Of a stretch of 64,000 bases of DNA, positions 45,702 to 56,073 are shown in pieces (the first letter of the stretch is position 1; each line of letters starts with the position of its first letter). Both the position numbers and the translations under genes were made by a program. The notes below the pieces were generated by a model. That model saw nothing but the letters and a program-made list of their open reading frames with translations. It was not told the DNA's origin and ran no database searches. Location: the NCBI RefSeq assembly GCF_020509005.1, contig NC_063016.1, forward strand, positions 3,348,001-3,412,000, in the 5' to 3' direction. Source of the stretch: Fulvia fulva (lineage: Eukaryota; Ascomycota; Dothideomycetes; Mycosphaerellales; Mycosphaerellaceae).

Positions 45702-46640
45702 TTAACAATCTATCCAGTTCAGGACTTCAGCTGCGACTCTCTCTGGCTGATCAATCATGATCAAATGCCCAGCGTCCGGAACTACAACGAACTCTTTCAT
45801 ACGATCTCCAAGCATGGCCGAAAACTGCTCCATCTTCTCCTTTGGAATCCACAGATCCTTCTCGCCCCATAGAATCTTCACATCGCACCGCACTTGACCG
45901 TATAATTTCTGATCAAGCATCTCCGCAACATCCGCATCATTCGCCTGCGCGATCTGCCGCACGAAACTCGACGGTCGTTGCTGTGCATCAAGATCTTCGC
46001 CACCTTCGGGCTTAATCCAAGGCTCCACAGTGCGATCCTCCCAACCGCCATCAAGCTTGTTGGCATCATACACAGCACTCCTCGTCACCGCTCTCACGAC
46101 GGCTTCGAAAATGTTTGACGGCAGCTGCAGGAACACCTGCGGCTGTGATCTGGCGAGTTTGTAGAATCCGTCACCCCACGGCAGCACGGCGTTCGTGTCC
46201 ATGAGCAACATATTGGAAAAGTTGCATCTGTGGATGAGATGGCTGCGCAGGACTATGGTGCCGGAAATGTCGTGTGCGATTACTGCTGACACTGGATGGC
46301 CTTCCCTGCCGTCGATAGCGAGTTCTTGGAGCAGCGCTGAGAGTGCTTTGGCTTGGAATGATACGGAGGTGTCGCCCAAGAAGAGGCCTTGCTCGGGGGT
46401 CTGACTCATTGGGGCCGTGTAGGATTGGGATTGACCGTACCCCGGAAGGTCGTAGAGTAGAATCCGGCAAGAGAATTTGGCTTGAAGGGCGTCGACTATG
46501 GACTGGAACACGACCGAAGACCATGGTGTGCCATGGACACATACAATGGTTTTCGTTTGGGCGGTCTGAGGTGAGGTAGGCTCGAGGAGTGTAAAAGAAA
46601 TCTTCCAGCCTGCGTATTTGAAAGTGGATGGCAAGTCCAT
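45702..46640 (-). CDS. alpha/beta hydrolase with Asp nucleophile (haloalkane dehalogenase/epoxide hydrolase-like)
   Basis: Single exon, 312 residues. The fold begins with TIVCVHGTPWSS (oxyanion hole HGTPW, residues 36-40). The nucleophile elbow is AHDISG with Asp124, not Ser, and the C-terminal catalytic His is in DAGHLIMIDQP near residue 296. An Asp nucleophile after His is a feature of haloalkane dehalogenases, fluoroacetate dehalogenases and soluble epoxide hydrolases. A cap region lies between about 140 and 235. No signal peptide. The exact reaction is unknown. A promoter gap of 612 bases separates it from the divergent hydrolase at 47253. Confidence 0.86.
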   Translation of the reverse strand: MDLPSTFKYAGWKISFTLLEPTSPQTAQTKTIVCVHGTPWSSVVFQSIVDALQAKFSCRILLYDLPGYGQSQSYTAPMSQTPEQGLFLGDTSVSFQAKALSALLQELAIDGREGHPVSAVIAHDISGTIVLRSHLIHRCNFSNMLLMDTNAVLPWGDGFYKLARSQPQVFLQLPSNIFEAVVRAVTRSAVYDANKLDGGWEDRTVEPWIKPEGGEDLDAQQRPSSFVRQIAQANDADVAEMLDQKLYGQVRCDVKILWGEKDLWIPKEKMEQFSAMLGDRMKEFVVVPDAGHLIMIDQPERVAAEVLNWIDC

Positions 46641-47252
46641 GGTATGGCTGTCTAGAGAGGTCTTGCGAGTGCTGGCAACGTCCTGGAGATGTCTCTCCTC
46701 CTGCGCAGACAGCCATCTCTTTTAACCATGTTTGCGGATCGGTTGTAGAGCAACAAACATCGTCAGTCTGGTCGATTGCTTCGCAATCTGACTCTCTACG
46801 TAGGTAATGTCTGTGATCGCTTCTCCATTGCTATACAATTCTCTGGCATTGGATGGTGTGTAACCTCGCCAACTGTTGCTGTGGTCTCTTGTCACTGTTG
46901 CGACCAATCGGCACTTCTGCGGAGTTGGCTCATCAGTCGCAAGGATCATGCTTCCTCCTTGTACACTTGCAGCCGTCTGATCGCTTCACACAGAACAACA
47001 TCAATTGACACTTCCTCGCCCATTTTGCGACAAGGCTCTCCAACACAGCAGCGTCGTCGTCATGTGGGAGAAGGAGCGAGGACGGCGCGCCTGCCAGCTG
47101 AGGACCGAGGTGGTGTCGAGGACCGAGGTGGTCTCGAAGCCACCCATTGGCTCAGAGCCCTAGATATCGCAACGCTTGCTGCGACTTCATATAGATCTTG
47201 AAGGCAGCACTCACCGTAATCACTGACCTACAGCTCTCGAACTATCGCAAAT
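46641..47252. promoter_or_regulatory. divergent promoter region of two hydrolase genes
   Basis: The Asp-nucleophile hydrolase (minus) and the HSL-type hydrolase (plus) start on either side. A duplicated GAGGACCGAGGTGGT lies near 47099-47131. No factor site is identified. Confidence 0.4.
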
Positions 47253-48377
47253 ATGGGCATCCTCACGACGCAGCCCGCCAAGGCCATCTGGACTTTGGTC
47301 GCCATCGCCATTGGAGCTGTCAAGCTCCCATTCTGGCTGGTATACTACTTGCCCTCTGCAACCCGTCCACATCCGGCATGGAGTTACAAGCAGTCAATTC
47401 TGGTCCAGATCATCAAGTCATTCCTATGGAATGCTGCCATGGTCCAGATGCAGACGCCGCTTTCCCTCTTGCCGCAGGCCGAGAAGGAGCGATGGGTCGT
47501 GGTCGAGCCAGCATCACAGCCATCATACATCCGAGTCGCCATTGCTGATCCAGACATCAAGCCAGAGAATGTTGGCGGTACCTGGTATCCGGCCAAGCCC
47601 AGTCTGACAGGCAAGCCAGGCATTGTTGTTCTGCACTTTCACGGTGGAGCATATGTCATTGGAGATGGCAGGACGAAGGATGCAGGATTCGCTGCCAAGA
47701 CCTTGATCGCCAACACTGATGCTACTCATGTCTTTGCGCCACAATACAGATTGTCTTCAAACAAAGGCTGCCGCTTCCCAGCTGCTCTTCAGGACGCCAT
47801 CACAACTTACGCGTACCTCGTCAAGAAGGAGGGCATTTCGCCTGATAAGATCGTGCTATCTGGTGATAGTGCTGGCGCTAACCTCGCCCTCTCGCTCACT
47901 CGGTACCTTACAGAGAACGGCGATCAGGTCGGTCTCGACACGCCTCTGGCTACTTGGCTCTGGTCCCCCTGGGTTTCTCCCGCAGGATCGTTGACACATG
48001 AGGGTTTCAACAGCAGCCCGAACATCAGCACAGACTACATCACCGCCGCGTTCGGTCAGTGGGGCGCACAGACTTATCAGCCTAATCCCAAGAGTGGTAT
48101 TACTTTGGACCACCCGTACATCAACTTTGCTAAGCATGCTTTCTCGACACCAGTGCCCATCTATGTCTCGACTGGAGAGTGTGAAGTCCTCTTCCATGAC
48201 GATGTCAAATTGGCTGAGGATATGAAATCTGTCAAGGGAAATGTCGTTGAGTTGCAGATTGAGGAACATGCTGTACATGATACCATTTTGACTGGCGCGA
48301 TCATGGGTTTCGAGAAAGAGGCCGTGAAGGGAGCCAAGAGGGCTGGGGAGTTTTTGCGAAAGGTGAACAGAGGCTGA
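47253..48377 (+). CDS. alpha/beta hydrolase fold-3 (hormone-sensitive-lipase type) with N-terminal membrane anchor
   Basis: Single exon, 374 residues. A hydrophobic segment at about 12-33 would act as a signal anchor. The HSL-family oxyanion motif HFHGGAY is at 128-134 and the nucleophile motif GDSAGAN at 204-210 (Ser206). The acid and His of the triad are probably near 325 and 350 (EEHAVHDT). Enzymes of this group are carboxylesterases, and fungal members with an anchor act on lipid or secondary-metabolite esters at the ER. The substrate is unknown. Confidence 0.87.
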   Translation: MGILTTQPAKAIWTLVAIAIGAVKLPFWLVYYLPSATRPHPAWSYKQSILVQIIKSFLWNAAMVQMQTPLSLLPQAEKERWVVVEPASQPSYIRVAIADPDIKPENVGGTWYPAKPSLTGKPGIVVLHFHGGAYVIGDGRTKDAGFAAKTLIANTDATHVFAPQYRLSSNKGCRFPAALQDAITTYAYLVKKEGISPDKIVLSGDSAGANLALSLTRYLTENGDQVGLDTPLATWLWSPWVSPAGSLTHEGFNSSPNISTDYITAAFGQWGAQTYQPNPKSGITLDHPYINFAKHAFSTPVPIYVSTGECEVLFHDDVKLAEDMKSVKGNVVELQIEEHAVHDTILTGAIMGFEKEAVKGAKRAGEFLRKVNRG

Positions 48378-48684
48378 TGTAGAAAGCCGTAGAATAGGTT
48401 TGGAAGCTGCATTGGGGAATGGCACAGGATCCTAAACAAAGTCTTGAGTCAATGGTGTACACGTATCGGCTGATTGTACGACAGATTATGGTAGAGAGCA
48501 GAAGCACAAGCGCCCTAGGCCTTTTCGACTACTGATTCGGTGAAGTATTCGTGGCAATGTGCGTGCTCGCCACCGCTGAGGAACAAGCCTTGCAACAGTC
48601 ACCATTACTTCGGCAGCCCAAGACAATTCCGGGTCCTTACTCCCCATTTCCTTCTCCCAACCCAGTCGACATACCGCAAACACC
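48378..48684. other. intergenic stretch
   Basis: 3' flank of the hydrolase and the short promoter of the Cys/His protein. Nothing else seen. Confidence 0.5.
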
Positions 48685-49272
48685 ATGAACTTCTCAAAAC
48701 TCCCCCAACCACGCCCTTGTGGCAACACCTCGTCTGCGCAGCCGCGACTGCATTGGAACCAGAAGGCATACTACAAGCGAGAGGACTTCCTCCCTCTTCC
48801 TCTCATCGCCGCCCAGAACAATAATCACCACATCCCTGACCATTCAGTATGCCAGGGAGCACGGGTCCTCTTCGCCTGCGGTCACGTTGTCAACGAGCTT
48901 CTGCCATGCAACGAACCAAAAATGCGCGGCAAACCCTGTCCACTACTGAGGAGCTATCCACCACGGCATCGCAACGACGATTGTCTCAGCTGCACAACAA
49001 AGCAAAGCAATATGCTGCAAGTCTCAGATCTGCTCAAGCCGCGGCAACTCTACTTGCGAAGTGAATGCGCGGACAAGTATCGACAGGCCGGTGGCACAGA
49101 TGTTTGGCGGCCCAAGAAGAATCGATTTGATCCGGAAAGTAACGGTGAGCGCAAGAGCGCGATGAAGGAGGAACAAAGGACCGGCGTGAAGGATGCTTGG
49201 AAAGTCAAGCCGGTTGAGCCTTTGTTCACGGAGGTGAAGCTGAAGGCAGCGGGTGGAAAGAACAGGCGCTAG
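48685..49272 (+). CDS. small Cys/His-rich protein, possible zinc-binding, unknown function
   Basis: Single exon, 195 residues. The central part carries a pattern that could bind zinc: C at the start of CQGARVLFACGHVVNELLPC, followed by PCPLL and DDCLSC, i.e. roughly C-x8-C-x-H-x7-C-x9-C-x16-C-x2-C. This resembles a treble-clef or degenerate RING layout but I cannot assign a family. The C-terminal third is basic and charged (RPKKNRFDPESNGERKS). No signal peptide or membrane helix. It is followed 150 bases later, on the same strand, by the tail-anchored pair. Confidence 0.65.
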   Translation: MNFSKLPQPRPCGNTSSAQPRLHWNQKAYYKREDFLPLPLIAAQNNNHHIPDHSVCQGARVLFACGHVVNELLPCNEPKMRGKPCPLLRSYPPRHRNDDCLSCTTKQSNMLQVSDLLKPRQLYLRSECADKYRQAGGTDVWRPKKNRFDPESNGERKSAMKEEQRTGVKDAWKVKPVEPLFTEVKLKAAGGKNRR

Positions 49273-49423
49273 CAAAGTTCGTGTAGGGAGGTGAATGGAA
49301 AGCGGCCGGATATGGCAAGTGAATCTAAGACCTCCACGTGCGTTGTGTCTTGCCTCGAACCTTAAGTAGCTGCTGCATCAGTACTTTCGTCTTCCATTTG
49401 CTCGATTTCTTGACCACCGACCA

Positions 49424-50164
49424 ATGAACTACCCCAACCGCAACTGCTCCAAAGGCACCAACAGACTACATCGTACAGCGTCTCTGCGACACTCAGAAAG
49501 TGTCAGGTCTGCACACAACTCATGCGTGCGCCACGTATCCTCCAACTCGTCACCCATGCTGTTCTCGGAAGGGATGCCAAGTCCTCACGATGGCTCGACT
49601 CCCCTGATCGAGCACAACTCTGACATTCTCGACTCCAGCATCCGCTCCACGCCATGCCCTCGAGAACGAAGACGGACCTCACCTGCACACAGCGAGTCCA
49701 CCCTACTACAACCGTCCAGCAACCGAGCAACTCCAGGCGGACTTGATGTCTTCGAGCCTCCGAAAGACGAGGCTAGGGACCATGGTGCTGCAGCGGGAAC
49801 ACAAGAGCAACTCCGGCTCCAGGAGTCTATCGCCTCGCTACGTCGAAAGCTAGAAGCATCGACAGCTCTCGTCGACAGATTCCACTTGCGCAACGAAGTC
49901 ATTCGTCTCGAGAAAGAATTGAACGAGAAGAAGCTCGAGCAAGCACGAAGCGAGCAGCAGTCGGCAAAAGAAGATGCATCCACGGCTGTTGAAGCTGGCC
50001 GAAAGAAAGAGGTCGCATTGAGCTCGATCTTGTGCATCCTGCTGCTGGCTCTTTTTGTGTATGTCAATTGGTCGCTGTTCTATTCACCAGAGATTTCGTA
50101 TGTCCGCCAGCGCAGGCGGACGAACGAGCCAGGTAGGGACGAGTGCAGCATGGGAGAAGACTGA
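49424..50164 (+). CDS. tail-anchored coiled-coil protein, copy 1 of a tandem pair
   Basis: Single exon, 246 residues, ATG at 49424. The first 120 residues are disordered and Ser/Pro/Arg-rich. A coiled coil (about 125-185) reads LEASTALVDRFHLRNEVIRLE and so on, and a single hydrophobic helix at about 198-216 (LCILLLALFVYVNWSLF) is followed by a short basic tail (SPEISYVRQRRR). This is the layout of a tail-anchored protein of the ER or another organelle. The next gene downstream has the same order and matching residues (LE-ST-LV-R in the coil, S-E-x2-Y-x3-RR after the helix), so the two are tandem paralogues. No known family is recognised. Confidence 0.7.
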   Translation: MNYPNRNCSKGTNRLHRTASLRHSESVRSAHNSCVRHVSSNSSPMLFSEGMPSPHDGSTPLIEHNSDILDSSIRSTPCPRERRRTSPAHSESTLLQPSSNRATPGGLDVFEPPKDEARDHGAAAGTQEQLRLQESIASLRRKLEASTALVDRFHLRNEVIRLEKELNEKKLEQARSEQQSAKEDASTAVEAGRKKEVALSSILCILLLALFVYVNWSLFYSPEISYVRQRRRTNEPGRDECSMGED

Positions 50165-50385
50165 ATCCGGGATGAGACACACTGGACACGGTTAGAATGA
50201 GATAGTAGTGTATGTGTGGGACAGCCAGAAATGAGACGCTGTCTGAGATGTTGTCTTTGCCCTCGATTCACTGACCTGTGAATGGTGTGCTTACTGGTAT
50301 CAGCCATTGACTCGCCTGAGTGAATCCTGGCGTCTTGACTTAGAGTACAACACTCGACACATAACGCCAGCTGGGAGCATATATC

Positions 50386-51538
50386 ATGCCTAACATTCCA
50401 GACTCCGGTCTGTTTGTTCAGACCAGATCCGCAGACTTCAAGGAGTATCCCCAGTCCGAACAAAGCATTCGACGTCCTGAGACATACATACAGAAGACAA
50501 GCCCATCCCAGAGCAAGCATGATCAGAGCAAATCGGTGCAATCACGAGAGACTTCATCACAACCTTGCGCCGGGAGCAGCTTGTGACGCTATCTCCAAGG
50601 CAGAGGCAGACGATATCGTGACGCCCAGACGAGCACCAAGAGGACGAACAACGACACCAGCTGCAAGCAGAAAGCCAGCTCTATCGCACCAGCTCCCACT
50701 TACACCTCCTTCTACAGCTGCTCAGGCTGCTACTGGGTCCCCAGAATCGACAGAATCTGATCCACTGGGCACTCCGACTCCTGCACCACTCGTCTCACAC
50801 TTCGGTCTTCCTGCGCTGAGCGGCTTCACGCCACAGGGCACCCAAGAGAGCGCTGTCGAGCAGCAGTCAGACGAGGACTCTGGCATCGGCGAGAACATCA
50901 TCGTGGCGTCCAGACGTTCAGCCCAAGCATCAGGTGGAGTGCCTGCCAGAACCATTGTTGAAAGGACTCCTCAGTCAGAAATCAGCGTGGGAAACAACAT
51001 CAACTTACCTGCTCGTCAACCCATCGTCCTCGAGAGGGAGTCCTCTTCAGCGAGCACACAAGTTGTCCCGGAAACAGTTTTTGACCGGACGCCTTCACTT
51101 GGTGAAGCAGGCCCATCCGGCTACCACGATCCATCGTACCGTCGACATTCCTCGGCTGATCCAGAGCCAAACCTGGACAACATCGCTCAGCACATGACGA
51201 ACCTCGAAATCCAGCACCTCCGCCGCTCTCGAGCACAGTACGCACACGAGCTAGAGGAGAGCACAGGCCTTGTCAATCGACTTCAGACTAGACGACAGAT
51301 CCATGAGGCCGATGCGGTCATCAATCATTCTATGCTCGAGCAGCTAAACAGGGAGAGGCGCGATGCGTGGGACCAGGCGAGCGAGGCGGAGTACCAGAGG
51401 AGAAGAACTAGAAAACGGCTCGGTGTCGTCTTGGCGATGCTCGTGATAATGGTGTCGATGTATGGATGTTGGTGTGTGTACATGTCGGCGGAGTTCGAGT
51501 ACATCAACAAGCGGCGGATCGAGGTGTTGCGAGAGTGA
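50386..51538 (+). CDS. tail-anchored coiled-coil protein, copy 2 of a tandem pair
   Basis: Proposed exons are 50386-50535 and 50600-51538 with a 64-base intron, giving 362 residues; the long open frame alone starts at TTG (50414), so either this splice or the internal ATG at 50519 is needed. The N-terminal two-thirds is disordered and Ser/Pro/Thr-rich. A coiled coil follows (HELEESTGLVNRLQTRRQIHE, then LEQLNRERRDAWDQ), a hydrophobic helix (VVLAMLVIMVSMYGCWCVYM) and a short basic end (SAEFEYINKRRIEVLRE). Coil, helix and tail match the gene at 49424-50164. Function is unknown. The longer N-terminus is the main difference between the copies. Confidence 0.65.
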
Positions 51539-51668
51539 GTTGGGAGGTTGTTGTATTGGGTTTTGCATTTGGGACGCCTGTACATTGGGATAGATCGATG
51601 TAAGGGATGAGCAACGTGCATGACAGTAGTAGCACCCAGTAGCAAAGCAAAATCATAATCCGCTGATA

Positions 51669-53087
51669 TCACATCCGGTAGCGGAAACCACGAGTCGACT
51701 GGTCTGTCAGTTCTTCCTCGCCTTCCTCCTCGATTGGTGCCATATCTTCGATAGCTCCTTCAAGCTTGTCGTCCCGTCTGTTCTCCAGCGTCAGATACGT
51801 CCTGAACAACATAGCGACAATCAGCACAAGCGCATAGCAAACCATGATTGCTCTGAATGCAGTCTGGTAGTATGGCGCCTCACTATCCTTAAAGAAATGG
51901 GGTCCACTGATATTGCCGGCGCAATAAGCCACGAACAGGATAGCAGTCATGGTCATCTTCTTCGTGCTGCCCTTGTAGTTCACGCCGACTAGGCCCAGTG
52001 ACAGTGGTAGTGCTGAAGGTCCAGTGGAGAGCAGATAATAGCCAAAAAGCTGGACTCCACGAGATGGCCCTTCGCTGTAAACAATAGCGGAGCCTGCGAC
52101 GGGACAGAGCACGACGACGCACACGAGATAGAGTGTGCTGTTCTCGAAACGCCCTGCCAGTCTCCCGGTACCCATGATGACGATTATCGATATGATCGAC
52201 GCTGGCAGTGTGACAAGGCATGTCTCCAGGCTGGTGAAGCCGAAGCCTTTCAGCACGAGGTTGCCGAAATTCTGGGTCCCGCCATTGGGGATTTGAGTCA
52301 GGATGGATATAGCGAGGAAGAAGTACGTCTTCGGGTCAAGAAAGCATTCGATCGTTTGCGCCGGGTTCCACTCGTCATGCGCCTTGCCCGTACCCGCTGC
52401 AACGACGCGCTGCTCTGCAACTTGCTTCTCCTCTTGCGACAGGAACCGTGCCGTGGCGATGGAGTCCGGCAGCATGAACAACAACACAAAGCCCCAAAGA
52501 AAGGTCGCCGAGCCGAGCACGATGAACATCCACTGCCACGGTTGCAGAGGGTTCTTAACATGGCCGAGCCCATACGCCAGGAAACTCGTGATCAAGCCAC
52601 CGAGTGAGTTGCCAGCAAACCATATACCAACTCTAGTCGGTACCTCACTTCGCGTATACCACATCGAGGTAATATATAGAAACGCCGGCGACATCGTCGC
52701 CTCAGCGACTCCTAGAAGGAAACGAACCGCAATCAGACCACCAAAATTCGTGCATGCTGCCGTCAATGCAACCACGGCTCCCCAGAAGAAGGTATTGATT
52801 GAGACGTACTTGCCCACAGGAAGTCGCTGGATCAGGTTCGTTGTTGGGTACTCCCAGAAGAGGTAGCCGGAGTAGAAGATTGAGGAGACCCAGCTGTAGT
52901 CCTGTCCATGGAGGTCCGTGGCATCTTTGGGACTGAAGACCGCTGCGCTGGATAAAATCGTCTTGTCCATGAAGTTGAAATTGTACGTTATGAATAGCAG
53001 CGGTAGGATCCAGAAGTCGATCTTGCGAACAACACCTTTGGCCAGTGGTGAGTCATGATTCTTCCCCAGGAGCAATGTCGTCGTCAT
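51669..53087 (-). CDS. MFS anion:cation symporter, DAL5/allantoate permease type
   Basis: Single exon, 472 residues from the ATG at 53087. Twelve membrane helices are visible. RKIDFWILPLLFITYNFNFMDKT, YSWVSSIFYSGYLFWEYPT and GVAEATMSPAF are characteristic of the fungal DAL5 group, which takes up allantoate, ureidosuccinate, vitamins or other organic anions with protons. The first residues (MTTTLLLGKNHDSPLAKG) are odd for a cytosolic tail. A second frame from the ATG at 53131 encodes an acidic, typical-looking tail (MGEQNTKVTAAEDDDDIAPG) that would join this frame if one G were removed from the GGGG run near 53067-53070, so the annotated start may be an artefact of a one-base insertion. Substrate is unknown. 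Confidence 0.85.
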   Translation of the reverse strand: MTTTLLLGKNHDSPLAKGVVRKIDFWILPLLFITYNFNFMDKTILSSAAVFSPKDATDLHGQDYSWVSSIFYSGYLFWEYPTTNLIQRLPVGKYVSINTFFWGAVVALTAACTNFGGLIAVRFLLGVAEATMSPAFLYITSMWYTRSEVPTRVGIWFAGNSLGGLITSFLAYGLGHVKNPLQPWQWMFIVLGSATFLWGFVLLFMLPDSIATARFLSQEEKQVAEQRVVAAGTGKAHDEWNPAQTIECFLDPKTYFFLAISILTQIPNGGTQNFGNLVLKGFGFTSLETCLVTLPASIISIIVIMGTGRLAGRFENSTLYLVCVVVLCPVAGSAIVYSEGPSRGVQLFGYYLLSTGPSALPLSLGLVGVNYKGSTKKMTMTAILFVAYCAGNISGPHFFKDSEAPYYQTAFRAIMVCYALVLIVAMLFRTYLTLENRRDDKLEGAIEDMAPIEEEGEEELTDQSTRGFRYRM

Positions 53088-53446
53088 CTTCCGCAGCTGT
53101 GACCTTGGTATTCTGCTCACCCATCGTGCTGTCCTCTACAGGTTGGTAACCTGATCGTTTGTGAAGGTACTGGTGTGAGAGGGCGAGTAGACCTTGTAGC
53201 CTTGAACGTAGCATGGAATGAGATATGTGCACGCATGGTGTTGTAGCGATAAGGTCGGATCATGCAGTGTTGAGATAGGCCAACTTGCTACGCCGGAAAG
53301 AGTCCGAATTCGGCAAGCATTGGTTCAAGGATATCTGGCTTGGCATTTCGGGCGCTGGGTCTGAGCAAGCTTCCACAGTCAGTCGCATGGGAAGTTGTAG
53401 GAAAAGTCTTCACTTTGCTCTCATCTGCTCCTCGCATCAAGCAGCT
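53088..53446. other. intergenic stretch
   Basis: Promoter side of the DAL5-type transporter and 3' end of the next minus-strand gene. Nothing else seen. Confidence 0.4.
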
Positions 53447-56073
53447 TCACTTGAGAACCGCATCAAACCCGAGCTCCACCTCATCGTCCTTCCCAAGCAT
53501 CTTCATCTTCTTCACCAGCTGCCTGACACTTCCCCTATCCGCCTTCGTCCTCGGAATACGGCAATCGGACTTTAAGATCAGTCGTACAGGAGAGTGTTTT
53601 GGCTTTGATCTCCTCGACAACTTTGCCCTTCGCTGACAGCTCGCGCGGCACTTGATCGTTGATCAGCTTGAAGAAGTCGTCGACGGTCGCGCAGTCTTCC
53701 ATCACGAGATGGTCCGGCACGTCCGTCTCGGGTCCCCAGCATAGCTCGATCTGTGCGCGCTCAAAGTAATCGTCTGTTGTTGCAAGTTGGGGCTGCTCTA
53801 GAGGGACAGCGGATGGTGCTGGTGTCGCAGGTGGTGCGATGCTGGTACGCGACGTTGCTGTTGCGGGGATCTCGTTATCTTGCGTTGTTCCCGGAACAGG
53901 AGTGCACATTGCGTGAGTTAGAGGTCGTTGCTCGTCTGATGTCGCCAGGCGCGGCGTCACTTGCTCTTTGACACTGTGCTTGGACGACGAGTGGGCATTG
54001 ATTTCGGCGGGTTGTGTTCTGCGCCCCGGACTCTCGAAAGAAGCATCTGCTGTGGGATGACTGTTACACTCGGCCTTGCCATGTTCCTGCGTCTTGGGCG
54101 ACTTGGTTCGCTCCGCAGGGGATGATACCGTGTTCCTGGCTTCCGATCGAACGTCGATCACGCGCACCTTTGAGGCAATTTTGAGTTCTTCGCCATGGTC
54201 GTAGGACGCCGAGTCCCGTCTACGCTTGCGCGAAGATGAGGTGGCTAAATGAGATGTGGGTGGTATGTATATCTGTCCACTCGCCGACGTCGCCGAGCTC
54301 TTTGTTATGACCAATCGATGCTTGAATCATCTTCAGAACGCCCAGTTTTGCTGTCATTCTGTTCATCGCTTGCGAGTGGAGTCAAGAGTCCACTCGCTGG
54401 CTGAGATGGCCCTCGCTTGACTCTTTCCAAAGCCATAGTCGCAGTGATCGCATCTGATGGCAAGATCGTCTTGCGAGCTTCTGGGTTATGCTCGAAGACG
54501 GCCTTCAGGTTCTCCAGGTCACCACGAGCCAGAGGTACTCCAGCATGAAGCAGCTGTGCCACCACGGGACAATCTGCCCAGTCCGCCAGCACGTCTCGTG
54601 CGAGGTCATAGCCTGGAAGCCATTTCTTGCTTGTTGCCAAATTGCGTTGTCTCATCGCTGCTGGCTCTGTAGGTATGTATACATTCTCGCGCACAGTGAC
54701 TTGATTTGGGCTGACAATCGGTGTGTGGTTCTGTAAGATCAAACGAAACAGCCATTTACACTTCTCCTGACGTTACATGCACCTTACAGTAGTGCTTACC
54801 TTAGTGGGCGCTGAAGGCATGGGCAAAGCTGCGTTGACCTCGCCTCGAGCCTCGATCCCTACAGCCCCCTTCTCCGGATCATGCGTTGCGATTGTTGACG
54901 ACGTTGCTGTGCTGTTCTGCTGGCCTTGCGAGCTGCCGCTCTGAACATCGTAATTGGTGCTGGTGAGAAGTCGAAACCCAGGCAATCGATCTGAGGTGGT
55001 CGAGTTCGCATTCTTCGAGGTGATATCACGAGGCTGCAGCTCCCGATGCAGTATCTGCTCAACATTAGGGCCCAGATCACTGTCTGACTGCGGACAGGCG
55101 ACCTTTGACGAGAGTGCGGTTTGGGATGAAGCACTATTGGCTGAGCCGGCATATGGTGCAGACGTCGTAGCTTGACGCTGACCAGAATTCGAGCACGATG
55201 CTCCCAAGGCGGTACCAGGCGCTTCCCATACATCTTGCTGGCTGGGTTGCGTCGTCTCCGACGGCCCAAGATCAGTAGACATAAGGGGCAACTCTTGCAA
55301 CAGTCTTGGCCTGGCAGCTAGATCTTGGGACTTGCCTCCAGATACAGGTCTCTCAATGGGTGCCGCAGGCCGTGTTGGTGGAATACCCTCCATGTCTCTG
55401 CCACGGACCCTGGGGCTGTCATATTTCGCTTGCTTGGTCGACGATTCGGCTGAGAGTGCATGCTGTTTGGCGACTGCCTTCGTCGTCCCAGTCTCTTCGT
55501 AATCGGATGTCGAGTCCTCGTCTGAGCTGCGATCGATCGCGCGTGCGCTTACTGCTGACTGCTGCGTGCTCTTGCGAGCTTTTGGAGTTGATGTGCCCGC
55601 AGGGTGTGTTTTAGCCAGGTGATGCTCGCGCGCGCGTGTGGTCTTGTGGATCACCCATTGATGGAATATCTCTCGTATCCTAAGGAGATGTCAATATCAT
55701 AGACACGCCTTGTGTATTTGCTGACATACTTTATTCGGTCTTCCTGTCGCGAAAAGTACAGATCACGAGGGTACAGTCCTTTGGGACCATCGAAAACCTC
55801 TGCTGTTGTCGAGAGTAGCCACCCCACAGGGTCATCTGGCCAGACTTGCGGCCCAATCCTGGCAAGCAGTGCGCAGGCTTCCTCTTCAAGCTTAGCAGAC
55901 ATGCGGATTGCAGCCTCCGAGGGTAGATCATAGTATTGGTCGACCACATCCTCGACATCGTCCAGGAGCTGGCTCATGGGTCCAGCGTCTGGTGTCCTGC
56001 GGTGCCGAAGCAATTTACCATGCCACCTGAATCCTAACGACTTCTCCAAATCTCCTATGCGTGTGCGTACCAT
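53447..56073 (-). CDS. large protein of an unrecognised family, minus-strand member of an inverted pair
   Basis: At least four exons. Firm ones are 55730-56073, 54800-55679 and about 54310-54730, joined by 50- and 69-base introns in correct phase. The third exon's frame stops at 54305, but a coding region with the expected C-terminal domain continues to 53447 in other frames. The junctions near 54300 and 53560-53620 are not resolved, so these could be two genes. The N-terminal domain (about 1-125) has GPQVWPDDP and YPRDLYFSRQEDR, as in the divergent gene at 56749. The middle is low-complexity Ser/Thr/Pro with an apparent nuclear signal (SSRKRRRD). The end has FERAQIELCW, MEDCATVDDFFKLI and, in a shifted frame, RQLVKKMKMLG. 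Function unknown; the protein is possibly nuclear. Confidence 0.55.

Noticed and set aside
50414..50430. Start of the second tail-anchored protein at 50414
   Set aside because: That codon is TTG. The same applies to other frames that open at TTG or GTG (16023, 21440, 39244, 44352, 53120, 59403); real ATGs were used.
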